The notes below the pieces were generated by a model. The model was given only the letters and a program-made list of their open reading frames with translations, was not told the DNA's origin and ran no database searches. This document shows, piece after piece, positions 24,180-35,760 of a stretch of 64,000 nt of DNA (its first letter is position 1; every line of letters starts with the position of its first letter). The stretch comes from Tyto alba (taxonomy: Eukaryota; Chordata; Aves; Strigiformes; Tytonidae). Position numbers and translations under genes: made by a program. The DNA lies in NCBI RefSeq assembly GCF_018691265.1, contig NW_024881283.1:5305731-5369730 (forward strand). Direction: 5' to 3'.

Positions 24180-25070
24180 TGCAGACGCACCCGCAGGGGT
24201 GAGGGAGCGCCGCAGGGCCGGAGGAGCCTCCGTGAGGGGCCGCTGGGGACACACCGCCCCCGCTTCGCAATAACAAATCTCTTCGAGCTGCCTTGGCCTG
24301 GCTCCACAGTCTCTGTCTCGACCCCCGGGGCGGGGGCTGCCTCCAGGGACACGAAGGGTTTGGCTCCGGCAGCGGAAGCCCCAGGCCCCAGGCCCCAGCG
24401 CTGCGCTCAGCAAAACCCAGCAAAAGGCCAACCTGGGGCGAATCCCGGAGCTGCACCAGCACCCCGGGCCCCGCAGAGCAAACCAGCCCCTCACGGCTCC
24501 TGGGGAGCCCACGGCCCGTCCTCCCCCCGCTCAGAGCAGGGGCCGGGGGCAGCGGGGCTGCAGGGAGCACAGGCGGCTCCTCCTGCCCACCCGGCAGCAC
24601 GTCTGGGGATAACGAGAGCCCTGCCGCGGGCAGAGCCGTGCGGCTGTCCTGCAGCAGCCACAGCGCGGGCTCACCGGGGGAAGCACCTCGCCCTGCAGCA
24701 GCTGCTCGGGCTTGCTTAGAGAAGGGGCTTCCACCGAAGCATTTAAACGAGACGCTACATCACCATCCCCTTCCTTTCCGCACAACAGGGGGTTTCTTTT
24801 TTTGGTCAGAGCAGACCTGCAACGCCGGCCGTGGGGGATGCTCTACACTTCACGGCCATTTATGTAAAAAAACTGCAGTGTTCATGAGAAATTACATCAC
24901 CAGTTCACCCTCCTGGCTCCATCACCTCTCTGGGCACAGAGGGAGGCCAGGCAGGGCCGTGCCGTCGGCAGCAAAGCCCGCAAGGCTCGGGGCAGCCGTC
25001 GCTGCCAGCCGGGGCTCCATGCAGCAATGTGCCGATCCCCGTCCTTGTGCCGGGACTGGAGAGCCTGTCC
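24180..25070. other. GC-rich, CpG-rich block downstream of the HSF-like exon
   Basis: Between about 24180 and 24720, and again at 24900-25070, the sequence is strongly G+C-rich with many CpGs, unlike the flanks. Open frames of up to 309 codons run through it on both strands. They begin at TTG or GTG rather than ATG, are dominated by Pro, Ala, Gly, Ser and Arg, and show no domain; I read them as compositional. The block may be a CpG island for an unseen promoter or GC-biased sequence near a recombination hotspot. Confidence 0.45.
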
Positions 25071-25215
25071 ACCCAGGCCAGAGCCACCCATGGGTGCTGG
25101 GTCTGCACCAACACCCTCTGCTCTGGACTCGCAGGGGCACAGAGAGGCAACAGCCATCACCAGAACCCCCTTCTCACACCTTCAGTTACACCGTCCTGCA
25201 GAGAGGGTGTCATTT

Positions 25216-25515
25216 AACATAGAACAGAACAGCTCCATTGGAAGGGCCCTACAGCAATCATCTGGTCCAACTTCCTGAACACTTCAGGGCTGCCTAAGAG
25301 TGAAAGCAGGTTATTAAAGGCATGGTCCAAATGCCTCTTCAACACTGACAGGCGTGGGCCATCGACCACCCCTCTGGGAAGCCTGTTCCTGTGTCTGACC
25401 ACCCCTTCAGTAAAGAAATGCTTCCTCACGTCCAGTCTGAACCTCCCCTGATGCTTTAGAGAGCAAGGAGTTTGCCCCTCAGCCTCCTTTTCTCCAAACA
25501 TGCTCAGATGAACTT
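25216..25515 (-). mobile_element. CR1 LINE 3' fragment, antisense
   Basis: Read on the + strand, the block runs 'agaacagaacagctccattg', 'gcaatcatctggtccaactt', 'ccaaatgcctcttcaacact', 'catcgaccacccctctggga' and 'gtaaagaaatgcttcctcac', then 'tctgaacctcccctg' and 'ctccttttctcc'. This is the antisense motif order of an avian CR1 3' region. It extends further into the element than the copy at 22369 and shares its subfamily-like wording. The 5' end is truncated. Confidence 0.85.
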
Positions 25516-25721
25516 TTTTGTATGACATCAGATGCAACCAACACCTGATTCAGATGGTCCCTAAAGCAGATCTATCCATGCAGCTGGAAATCTTGGGCCA
25601 CCCTGAGAACAGAAGAAATCCAACGTCTCACCTGTAATATCTCTGTTTCTGTGTTAACCTGTACAGCATGCAAGGTATAATAGGCCACAGAATAGGCTAC
25701 AGAAAGCAACACACCCGCAGT

Positions 25722-25830
25722 CACCTAGAAGACCATTGCCCCCATTGTCCCTGCTGATTGCAGGGGGATTGGACTAGATGAGCTTTAAAGGTCCCTTCCA
25801 ACCCAAACCATTCTATGATCGTATGATTCT
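25722..25830 (+). mobile_element. CR1 LINE 3' terminus, sense
   Basis: 'gtccctgctgattgcagggg', 'attggactagatgagcttta' and 'aggtcccttccaacccaaac' are followed by 'cattctatgatcgtatgatt'. This is the classic CR1 3' terminus including its short octamer tail. Only about 110 bp are present, so the copy is extremely 5'-truncated. It lies about 200 bp from the antisense copy at 25216-25515 and points away from it. Confidence 0.88.
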
Positions 25831-28004
25831 AACTGAGCTGTCACCAATGGAGAAAGTTGCTTTACTTCCCCAAAACAGCAACGCACAGCACCTGCAGGTC
25901 TGCCTAGTCCCTGTCTTCTGCAAGTGTCCAGAGAAAACTCTGTGATCTCCCTTTCTGCTGCTGCTGGAGTCAGGAAGGGACTTTTGATTATGTCTCAGCA
26001 GTGGGCCACGCTGTGATAATTGCGCCAATGTGAGTCTGGAGTCCCTCCATCGGTGGCTGAGGAACGACCTGAGGATTGTGCTGCCCTGTGTTGCTGGATT
26101 GAAAGTGGAGTAATTGGGACTGCATGAGTTGACAAAGACTTGGAACAAGGCCATCGTTAGTGTTCATTAGTAGATTTTTTTTTTTTTTTAATCTACCTCT
26201 AAAGTAAACAGCAGTTCCCCAAGACCAATTTAAAATCTATTTTTACTTCCATCCCTGAGAGTCTGGAAAAGGGTTTTGAAGAAAGCTTCTTTCAAAGTCT
26301 CTGGTGACTTGACTAATTAAATCAGGGGCCTCATGTGGAAAAAAAATAGAGATAGATACACTTTTGTAGCCTCATTTTTTTCATTCTGCAATGAAAAAAA
26401 ATTATTTTAGAGATAGGGTTTTTTTTTTTGGTTGTTTTGTGCTCTACAAATACATGAGATTTCAGGAAAGCTGCTAAAACAAATTATTGTGAAGAATAGC
26501 TTCCTCCTTTATGAAAAGGTGCTCACTAACCATAAAACATCACATAATTTAGGTATGCAGAACATGAAACTGGGATGTCTTTTGTCATCTATGTACTCAA
26601 CCTTCATATTTTCAAGCATTTAGCAGCCAGCTTATTCCCACTGTTCTGCAACTTTTTACAAAAGACGGGCCAGTATGATGTTCTCTCTTGAATACTTTCC
26701 TTTCATTATTTCTATCTTTTGTATAAAATATATGCAATTTTAGATTACAAGTGCATCTGGTTTTCCTCTTTTAAAATGTAAGTGGGTATTTAGTAATAGC
26801 ACTTTACAGTTTTCTAATGGCTCCTCTCAGAGTGATTCACAGACACTAATGACTGTACTCTAACAACACTCCTGAGAGCAAGCCCTGTCATAATACTGTC
26901 CTCAGTTTTAACAGACCACAAGACTGAAGCACCAGTGTGGTGTCTGTAATGGTTGGGAATCCACATCACCTAACCAGCACCCACCATCCGAGTCAGGAGC
27001 TCAGTGGATGTCATTCCCCATAGAATCCATCACTGCAGAATAACAGACACTGTTTGAAGCTCTGAATGACTTTCTGAAATATCTCTCTCCACTGACTGTA
27101 AGTGGAGCAAAGCTCAATGAGGATTGTAACTTAAACAACTGGTTTTACAGTGACCATTCCTAGCTCTCCCTCTCTCTGACCCTTTGGAAAGATGTTTGCA
27201 TGAGGGACACTCAGGAGAACAAAGGCAATTTAATGAAGAGCATAAAGGCAATGTAGGGTTCATTCCCTTCATGCTTTGACATGTCCAGGCCTGTTTTCCA
27301 GCAGTGCTTCCCATATTCACCCACAGACATTTGAGCAAGGCCCTCTGTATTTCTGCCATTCTTCCCTGGGAAGTTGAAAATGGGAATGAAAAATTGGATC
27401 TTCTCTCCCCAGCATTTGCCCCCATTTCCCAATCCAAATCCAAACTGCTCAGCAATGACACTCTCTGATAGGCCTCACTGCCTTGTGGTGACATTTGTCA
27501 ATAAGCATCCCAACAGGGCCTTAGGTGACTTATATTTGAGCTACTAATTAAACACATTCATGTCTACTGAAGGTCAACCCATGTCAGAAGAAGACTCAGT
27601 TGAGGGTCTCCATGAGGAACAAGATACCTTCATTTGGGGAGGGAGGACATCAGCATCCTGTCCCAAGTTATAACCAACTCTGTAGTAATCCAAGTTTTTG
27701 TTCCTGAGAATGGTAAAACTGCAACCTCTTCAGAAAATTCCTACTGAAAGGGTCATCAATGTATGAAGAAGAAAGAGGAAAGTGATTTGTTGAACTTGTC
27801 AATTTGATTTACTACTTGCAAAGTTGATAAAAAAAACCCTACTGCCTTCACAAGGCCTTTATTATTCCAGCATACAAAATGTTAGACATAATTAAAACCT
27901 TATAACTGAGCGTGCCTGGCTGAGCTACACTTAAAACATGTTCAGTCCAGTTCCAGTCTTGACTGCTGCTTGTCTGTCAGTTTGCTTCATGGAGAGTAAA
28001 TATC
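25831..28004. other. Intergenic DNA between CR1 copies
   Basis: No gene is seen. T-runs lie at about 26168-26189 and 26420-26431. The 126-codon minus-strand frame at 27114-27494 has no recognisable domain and no flanking splice pattern. Confidence 0.5.
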
Positions 28005-28612
28005 AAGGAAGTGCCCTGGGCTGCAGCCAGAGCAGGGGGGGCAGCAGGTCGAGGGAGGGGATTCTCCCCCTCTGCTCCGCTCTGGGGAGCCCCCCCTGCA
28101 GTGCTGGGGCCAGCTCGGGGGCCCCCAACAGCAGAAGGACCCGGAGCTGCTCGAGCGGGGCCAGAGGAGGCCACGGAGATGCTGGGGGGGCTGGAGCAGC
28201 TCCCCTGGGGGGCCGGGCTGAGAGAGTTGGGGGGGTTCAGCCTGGAGGAGAGAAGGCTCCGGGGAGCCCTTCGAGCGGCCTCCCAGGGCTTAAAGGGGGG
28301 ACAGGAGAGGTGGGGGGGGACTCTGGATCAGGGGGGTGGGGGTAGGATGAGGGGTAACAGCTTTAAACTGGCAGAGGGCAGATTTAGATGAGCTCTAAGG
28401 CAGAAATTCTTCCCTGTGCGGGGGGTGAGGCGCTGGCCCAGGGTGCCCAGAGCAGCTGTGGCTGCCCCCTCCCTGGAAGGGTTCAAGGCCAGGTTGGACG
28501 GGGCTGGGAGCCCCCTGGGCTGGGGGAAGGGGGCCCTGCCCGGGGCAGGGGGGGGCACTGGGGGGGCTTTAAGGTCCCTTCCAACCCAAACCAGTCTATA
28601 AGTATCTGAAAT
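28005..28612 (+). mobile_element. CR1 LINE 3' portion, sense, unusually G-rich
   Basis: The block has the full order of a CR1 3' portion: 'gggctgcagccagagcaggg', 'cagcaggtcgagggagggga', 'gctgagagagttgggggggt' with 'cagcctggaggagagaaggc', 'aggttggacggggctgggag' and 'ggtcccttccaacccaaacc'. It is about 600 bp long and 5'-truncated. Many positions that are mixed in other CR1 copies are G here, giving long G-runs. Open frames through it are by-products of the element and of its composition. The tail after 'ccagtctataag' is degenerate rather than the usual octamers. Confidence 0.92.
28517..28566 (+). other. G-quadruplex-capable G-run cluster inside the CR1 copy
   Basis: Six or more G-runs of three to eight bases are separated by loops of two to eight bases within 50 bp ('gggctgggggaaggggg', then 'ggggcagggggggg' and a final run of seven Gs). 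This satisfies the usual G3+N1-7 quadruplex rule. A looser cluster lies at 28297-28345. Folding is predicted, not shown. Confidence 0.6.
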
Positions 28613-29169
28613 ACAATACCTATGAAAGCCAAAATAAACTGCAACTGTTTTGAAACTTTTTACAGCCAAATCCCATATTCCATTGATTAAATAGACTTTT
28701 TAAAGTACTCTTACCCTTTTTGGTTAGAAAGGATTTTAAAATGAAACAGAATTTGGTTGTAGATTTTAAGTCTTCCAAAACACAGAAGACCTTCAAGACA
28801 TAGACAGTGAAGTGGTTCAAAAGAAAGCTGGACACTAGTTCCCAAGCACAGGTCTGTATTTAGAGCCCATTCCAAAATCGCACAACTTGTCCACTGAAGA
28901 GGTTTCATGGACACAAAGGCTGGGCCTTTTGGACATGGCATTTTTGTAGAAGGTCCTTAGTGCAGGAGTTCCTAAACAGTCATATGTGAACTGCTCATGA
29001 TACAGAAGCCACTACAGAGTGGTGCAGGCATTAGCACAGCATGGGGAGCTCCTATAGTCACAAAAAAGTCAGTCTTATGGTTCTGGGGCTTTTAGTCTAT
29101 CAGATGGAGGTATGACATTAGAATGACGTTAGAAACAGTCTGGACCATTTCAACACTGATACCAATTAA
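28613..29169. other. Intergenic DNA, no gene seen
   Basis: Unique-looking sequence with short open frames only; no RNA gene or repeat is recognised. Confidence 0.5.
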
Positions 29170-29335
29170 CGACTGAAACAACTTACACAGATTGATGGGA
29201 GATTCTGCATCACTAAAAATTTTTAGATGAACAATGAATGTTTGTTCAGGGAATTTCTCTGATTGTCTTGTCCAGAAGGTTAGACCAACTAATCATTGTG
29301 ACTGTTCTGGACTTACTATCTAAGTCTTTGTAACA
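29170..29335 (+). mobile_element. Ancient, heavily diverged CR1-type LINE 3' fragment
   Basis: 'gggagattctgcatcactaa' followed by 'atttttagatgaac', then 'ccagaaggttagaccaacta', tracks a typical CR1/L3-like 3' end. That end has an 'ggaatctccatcactrgagg' motif, a 'tttttaagaacagg' motif and a final 'ggactggactagatgacc' motif. Divergence is high, so this is an old insertion. The tail is no longer recognisable. Confidence 0.5.
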
Positions 29336-32300
29336 TAGATTTAGCATGTTTATCTTGGTCTCCATTCAGTCTTACTATAAAACTGATTTGTCTTGATCGC
29401 TATTGTCATTATAAAATTGATTTCCAAAATGGAAACTATCAAAACACTTTGCTAAATGATTCCCAGATATTGATTATGCAATGATATGATCTGTAAGGAT
29501 GTATAATGTAGATATACTCAAACAGATATACTGTGAACTATATACTGATCATCACAGGAAAAAATATGGAAATAATATTTTCCTCTCTTATGAATCTCAC
29601 CTAAATTCCCTCTCACTCCCCTTTTACAAAATTACCATATACATAGTAGTTTTGGTTTATCACATACTCATTTACGTTTACATGAGCACGTGTACATGTT
29701 CAGCATGTACAAACCCTGAACTGGTAATTAATGCCTGTCTAATCACTTGGAGAGCCACACTGGGAAGGTTATTACTTATAACAGGTTCGCATGTGGAGCA
29801 CCTTCCCTTCCTGTTGTCCTGCCTCTCGCCTTCCTTGGCTCTGCTGGAGCCTGCACTGTGAACTTCTTTCAGCAGTCAGCTTGTAAAATTACACAAACAA
29901 ACACCAGGAGGAGGGAAAATAAATAAGAAACAATTTCAGGTCTTAGTATAACCTGCTTCCTCTGTGCTTCAGATCAGAAGTAAGCCTAGTTCATCTAGTC
30001 ACTGTATTAACAGCATTACCTGGGGAAGATCACAATCTTTTTTACGTTTGCTGTGGAAAAAATTGACAATATATTCCCTTGTTCATGCGTTTCTTCAGTT
30101 ATTTGGAGAGATTCAAGGGAATAGCAAAAAGTACATGCTTGCTTTTTATCTCTCTCTCTTTTCCCAGCCTCCACCTTGATTCATCTTGTTATAAACTTTA
30201 GCGATTTAACACAGTGTGTTGTCTCCTGCTGAGCAAACGGAAAAGTGACAAGAGACAAGGTCGAGCTGCCCTTTGCTCCTCCTGATACACAAGCTATTTC
30301 ATGTGTCTAAAGCTCTGGCTATAACAGGACTGGAAAAATATCAAAAGATATTAAAGTTAAGAAAACAAGTCACCAGGAGACTGTAACCTTCATCAAGTAG
30401 GAAAGCAAAAAGATTCTTATTCTTGACTTTCCTGGTTGCTTTGCACTTGTCTGAACCCACAAGGCTGTTTTAATGTTCTATTTTATTTCACCCACTCTTG
30501 TTTGAAATGTTATAGTTTCAGAATTGAAAGCAATTTTTGTGAATTGATAGTTGAGAGATGCTGGAAGGTATGTGTGTGTACACATGCACGCCAGCCAAGA
30601 AAACCCTTAGTTGTCCCAGCAGAGGGACGATAAATATGACTATAAATGCCAATAAAAACAAAATGCTGAGTTTTTTCTGAAAATTGATTACAGAGAAGAC
30701 CTCTGTGAAGACAGTGATTATTGGTCCCTCTTGGATATTTTATGCAATTGTACAAGCACATCAGGGCAACACTCTGATTTTTTACTTTTGGTGCATTCAA
30801 GAGATAGCAGAAATAGATAAATAAATAAATGCATTTTGATAGTCTTTGTTTTGTCCACAGTAAATGCAGACCTGGAAAGAAAATCTGTATTTTTTTTCTT
30901 TTATTGCTGCCATTTCAAATATCTAGTAGATTTGAATGGGGAAATATATCTAGAGAGAGATATGCTTTACTCTGTCAAAGGTTTCAAAGGTAAATAAACA
31001 AGTTTTACTGGCTGCTCTTACCTCTAGATGTAGTATTTAATAGATATATTAAACAGTGATACAGCTGCCAGATATTCCAAGGAAATATTGTGCATATCAC
31101 ATCTAAGACTTACAATGTGCTAACAAATCTATATTCTACTAATGGAAACAAGGCTTTCTCACATAAACTGCTCAGAGCTTTTGAAGCTCATTTTCTACCA
31201 CAGTCATTTCCCCCATTCTCTCCCAGATGTTTTGCAATTATACCCAACTGCAGTTGCAAACAAGACTGTGCTATACAAATGACCTTCATTTCCTAATAGT
31301 TGTGTTGACATGTTGAAGCAGGAAATGAGATGTAAACTTGGGGTGGAGTAACGCCTTGGATGAAAAGATACAAACAGAAGGACTCTAATAGACCATGGTA
31401 GCTCTTCAAGCAAAAAGGATGCAGGACAAGTACCATATCAAAAACAAGACTTAAGCAACTAAAGTAGGACCCATGTAGATGAAGGGTTGATGCCTAAATG
31501 CGGAATTAAAAAGAGACAGAGCCCCTCCATATTCAGCACCTCTCTATGGCGGCCAGGCTGTTTTCTTAAGAGTAAGACACAGTGAGTTTTAATCTTTTCA
31601 GGAAGCAGAGAGAATCAGACCTGGGTCTCCTACATCTCTGGGCTATTATTGCTATTTATATCCTTTAGTATAAAAGGCTCTGTGTGTTGGATTTGAAATA
31701 ATCTCTTTCAAAAGAAGAATAAATCTCAGCTCTTCTCTTTCTTCTTCTCTTTAGGCAACGGCAGGGGCACCTGCCCTGTGGAGAAAGTTTCAGGTCATGA
31801 ATCCTGAGTGCTCCAAGTTTTGGAGCTGGCCTTGTTACACCTGTCTAAATTAAACCCAGCTGATGTACCTAAAGCAATGATCTGACCTCTATTGCTGCAG
31901 CCAAGTGGCGAACCTCTTTTCCTTTTCCCCATAGAGCTGCAGTGGCAGCTGTCGTCTGATCACGCTGAGGGAGCAGGAAAGGCCAGCAGGCCCTGCGCAT
32001 CTCCTGCCCCACGGCTCCATGCAGCCCTCACATGGGAACCTGCCGTGTGTTTGTGCAGGGGCCCTGCTCTTGCAGCCGCGTGGCTGTACAGGACTCAGCA
32101 CAAGCAGTGCAGTTGCACAGTCCATCAACAGATGCTCCAAGCTTGACTCTTCCAAACCTCCATGTGAATTACTTCAGTCCAAGATACAGTCATACTAGCT
32201 GTTAGCAACAGGGACAGAAATTGTAGTGCTCACGTAGCTAGACAAAATTAAATCTGGATTCAAGCCCGCTCTTAATCTTACAGAAGACTCATATCATGCC

Positions 32301-34244
32301 AGCTTTCCTTCTGTATTGCAAAAAGCACATTTTCATGCAGCTGTTGTCTTCTGCCCCTTTCTTGTTGATGCCAAGATGTAATAGCAGGGTTATATTGCTG
32401 GCCTCTGGAACAGATCAGTTATAGTCAGAGTACTGAAAGTACTAAAATATATTAGAGGCCAGAGAATGTAATAAAAGGGTGATCATAGTCAGCTTTAACT
32501 CTCTATGTATTAATGGGCCAAATGTCACTCCAAGTTGCAATTTAGAGAAGTGATTTCTTGACATGAACACTAGTTTCTAGGAAGAGTAGCTCTTTGGTAC
32601 ATAAGTAGAGGGATTTGTCCTAGAATTAACCTTTACTGCAGATTTCCATCCACAAAAAAATCTACCAGAATGCAAAGACTTTATAGAGTGTTTCTCACAG
32701 ATTCTTGAGTGACTTGGATATAGCTTTTGGTTGCTTCATCATGAAGACTTTTTTGTGCTAAATTGTGGAGGCATTTGTAATATCTCAAAGTCTTTGGCCA
32801 TGGTAGATGTAAAACAAAGTTCTACAGAGTGCTCAGTTCTCAGTGTTTTGTTGCCACATACTGACCAAACTGGCCATTAGTTTGAGATGTCTTTTCCAAA
32901 TCCGGGGTTCAAAAAGCCTCCATAGTCTCAGGATAAGATATGGCAGCTGGCAGGACTAAAAGCACTGTGTCTGGGGAATGTGCTTATCAGATTGCTTGTG
33001 GTCCCTGAAATAAGTGCCTGAAACTAAGAGAAATAGTCATAACTTCTGTGAGCTTCCTAATAGGGCCACAGCCAAATTCACTGACTGTTATCATTGCCTC
33101 TAATAAGACTCCAATCCTAAAAGCCAAAATGTTTTAGCTTCCTTCCTGGGAATCTTGAAGAGAAATGGCGGAACATTAGTTGAGTTCTTCTGAAACTGAT
33201 CTGAACATTCCAACACCACGTCTTCTTTACTGTTACCTTCTTACACATGTAATCAGTCTCTGAAACTTCCATGGGGCTTCAAGGATGCATGAACGTGGTC
33301 TCTCAGAAATTTAGTCCAAGGCACATGCTCTATCAGAGTCCCACTGAACCACATAGTTTGCTGTAGGATGGGTTTCATCGATGTTGAGTAAGACATTAAA
33401 ACACCCTTTCATCAAAGCCTCAGTGAGAACCTCAAGTTCTTGAGACCATGCCCACACAGGAAATTTTTGGAAAAGAGGTAGAAAGGCAAAGTCCGGTGAA
33501 GGCAGAGGATGAAAAACATATCAAACATCAGGGAGAGTTGAACAGATGAGAGAAAAACTAGAAATGAGGAGCAAAGGGAGATCTGAAGAAAATTCTTTCT
33601 GATATAGCACTCAGTAATAAATAAAATATGTACTACCACAATATGCTATAGCAATATGGCTTTGGGCTGTTCCTTCTATACCTGATATAAACAAAGTTCC
33701 CACTGCTTATTAAATTCATCATAGCCATGCCTCTGGCTGCCTGGAGCTACTTGGTCTCCTCAAATACTTGCATTACAAAACTGCTTCAGGGATTTAATTT
33801 CTAGTTGTTATCACAATCTGCTTTCATCGGGATTTCAGACCAAATCTAATCATGCTAATGAAATGCTATCTTGACTGTACACCACATTCTTTGCTTATAG
33901 CTACTCTTTGCTTTCTCCCACAAAAAAGTCCATGAGAACAGTTTTCCATGTGCAGAGAAGAAATATCACCATTACCAAGGCCAGTAGATCTTTCCATCAG
34001 TGTTGGGTCACTGTAAGTATTTCTCTGCTCATGGGACACTGTCAATCACACTGTAACACCTGAAGTCCATGCTAAGAAATCAGAGGCAGGCTCCCTGCAG
34101 ATCTGATACCTGAGTGTACCTCCAACCTTGCTCACCTGTATGTTAGTTGTGCCACACTCAAGCTATGAACGCCAGAACAAGCAAATTGTAGTGCTCGGTG
34201 GGTTCATTTCTGGTTTTCTTCATTACAGAGATGTATTCCCCGTG

Positions 34245-34259
34245 GCAGTAGGTGGCACT
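34245..34259 (+). promoter_or_regulatory. Strong CTCF-like core motif
   Basis: The 15-mer gcagtaggtggcact agrees with the CTCF core pattern CCASYAGRKGGCRSY at 14 of 15 positions; only position 1 differs. It is the best such match I found in the window. It lies in repeat-free intergenic DNA on the + strand, the same orientation as the weaker sites at 4007 and 50652. Binding is inferred from motif only. Confidence 0.5.
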
Positions 34260-35727
34260 AGCACAGTACCTAGATAAAATATGGAATGTCTACATATGTT
34301 TAGCCACTTTAATAATGTATTCTCTTTCTATTTATTGCACTCAAGCCTCCTCTTCTCTGCTGCGAGAGACATCAATAGTCTCTGCTTTGTCATATTATAA
34401 CTGTGTATTGGGTAGATCTATGAGGGCTGCAGCTTCCTGTTAGCACCATGGGTGCATTCAGTAATGGGGTTGTGCCCATGCAGCTGTGCAACCCATAGAA
34501 GGGCTGGAGCCACCCCTTTATCACAAAATTGTCTAGAAAAAAGTTGTCCAGTTGTCCAGGCAGAGGGCACATCACCCCTGAGATTCAGTCCCCTATTTAA
34601 GTAGAGAGAAGAGTAGTTGATCCTTTCCTTTTTCTGACATCCCCAGGGCCCATCTGGGCCCTGGAATGGCCCCTCTGATTAATGTCCAGGTCTTGATCCC
34701 AGCAGAATCACGTTCTCTTCAAGACTACTCTGTCTTGGGCAACCTGCCAGTTACCTCCAACCAGCATGGGCAGAAAGGTTCAGTACTCTGCTGTTCTGGG
34801 GACAGCATCTCATGAAATTATGGCTGGATCCACTCTTCTCTATCTCAGAAATGGGATGACAGATGTAGGCTTTGAGTGACATAGGATGGACTGAATATTG
34901 GCAGGGCTAGGAGACTAAACAGCAAGCAAATGGAAAGGACCTGAAGGCATCAGCAGTGGGATAAGTGACATTTGCTTGTGGCTGTAACAGTACCCAAGGG
35001 AGCAACGGCACAGCTGTGTTAGAATAAGGACAGCTGCAAAAACAGATGCTCTGTGTTCTTGGTCCAGTATGAAAAGAAGCTAAGATTGACCCTAAATAAA
35101 ATGGAGGGTAGGGCTTGGATAAAAACAAGCTGTGTTTTCCACAGGTGAAAAAAGCCTAACTAGGAGGGTGAGTCAGTCTGATGAATGAGTCACAGAAAGG
35201 GAATAAAGATTATATAAATTCCCAGTGACATATGGCACCATTAGACTTAGACTAAAGCTGCAATATCCAGAACTATTTTGGGCTTCCTGATTTTGGTGTT
35301 TCTAAACCTTCAGACTGAAACAGCCAGTAGGAAATACCAGGTGCAGAGGTTGAAAAGCATGGTAACAGATGGAAGCAAACCCACAGGGTGGCCACAGTGT
35401 CAACATTTCACAGCTAGGATCAGGGGCAAATGGACTCATTGAAATCTCTATTTTTAATTCTCTATTGAATCTCTCTAGTTTAATAATAATCGCATTTTCA
35501 AGCAAAACAGATATTTTCTGAAACATTTTTAGCCCTAAAAAAAAAATAAATTATACTTTTATTTCATTACTCCAAACTTGTTTTTCTTTTTCAGTAGAAA
35601 AACTGGTTTGAAACAGTAAAATCCATTTTCCCCCTCCAACAAACCAAAACCTTTCTGCCACAAACTTACTGTTTCCAGTTTCCAAAAACAGAGACAGGGC
35701 TGGGGCTGAAGGAACAAGTAGAGAAAA

Positions 35728-35760
35728 CCAACCAACCAACCAACAAACCAACAAACAAAA
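35728..35760. repeat. (ACCA)n simple repeat
   Basis: Short imperfect tandem copies of AACC and AAAC are present ('aaccaaccaaccaaccaaca' then 'aaccaacaaacaaa'). Confidence 0.85.

Noticed and set aside
23931..24719. 262-codon + strand open frame
   Set aside because: It begins at GTG and crosses the GC-rich block. Part of it could in principle join an HSF transcript through the acceptor at 24022, but no HSF-family motif is convincing in it.
24293..25222. 309-codon + strand open frame
   Set aside because: It begins at TTG, is dominated by Pro/Gly/Ser/Ala/Arg, has no domain, and competes with equally open frames on both strands. It is explained by GC-rich composition, and its right end runs into an antisense CR1.
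28011..28391. Overlapping + strand frames of 126 and 135 codons
   Set aside because: They lie inside a CR1 3' portion and reflect its G-rich composition rather than an independent gene.
34440..34462. REST/NRSF-like half site around 'ttagcaccatgggtgc'
   Set aside because: Only the left half resembles the element; the right half does not match.
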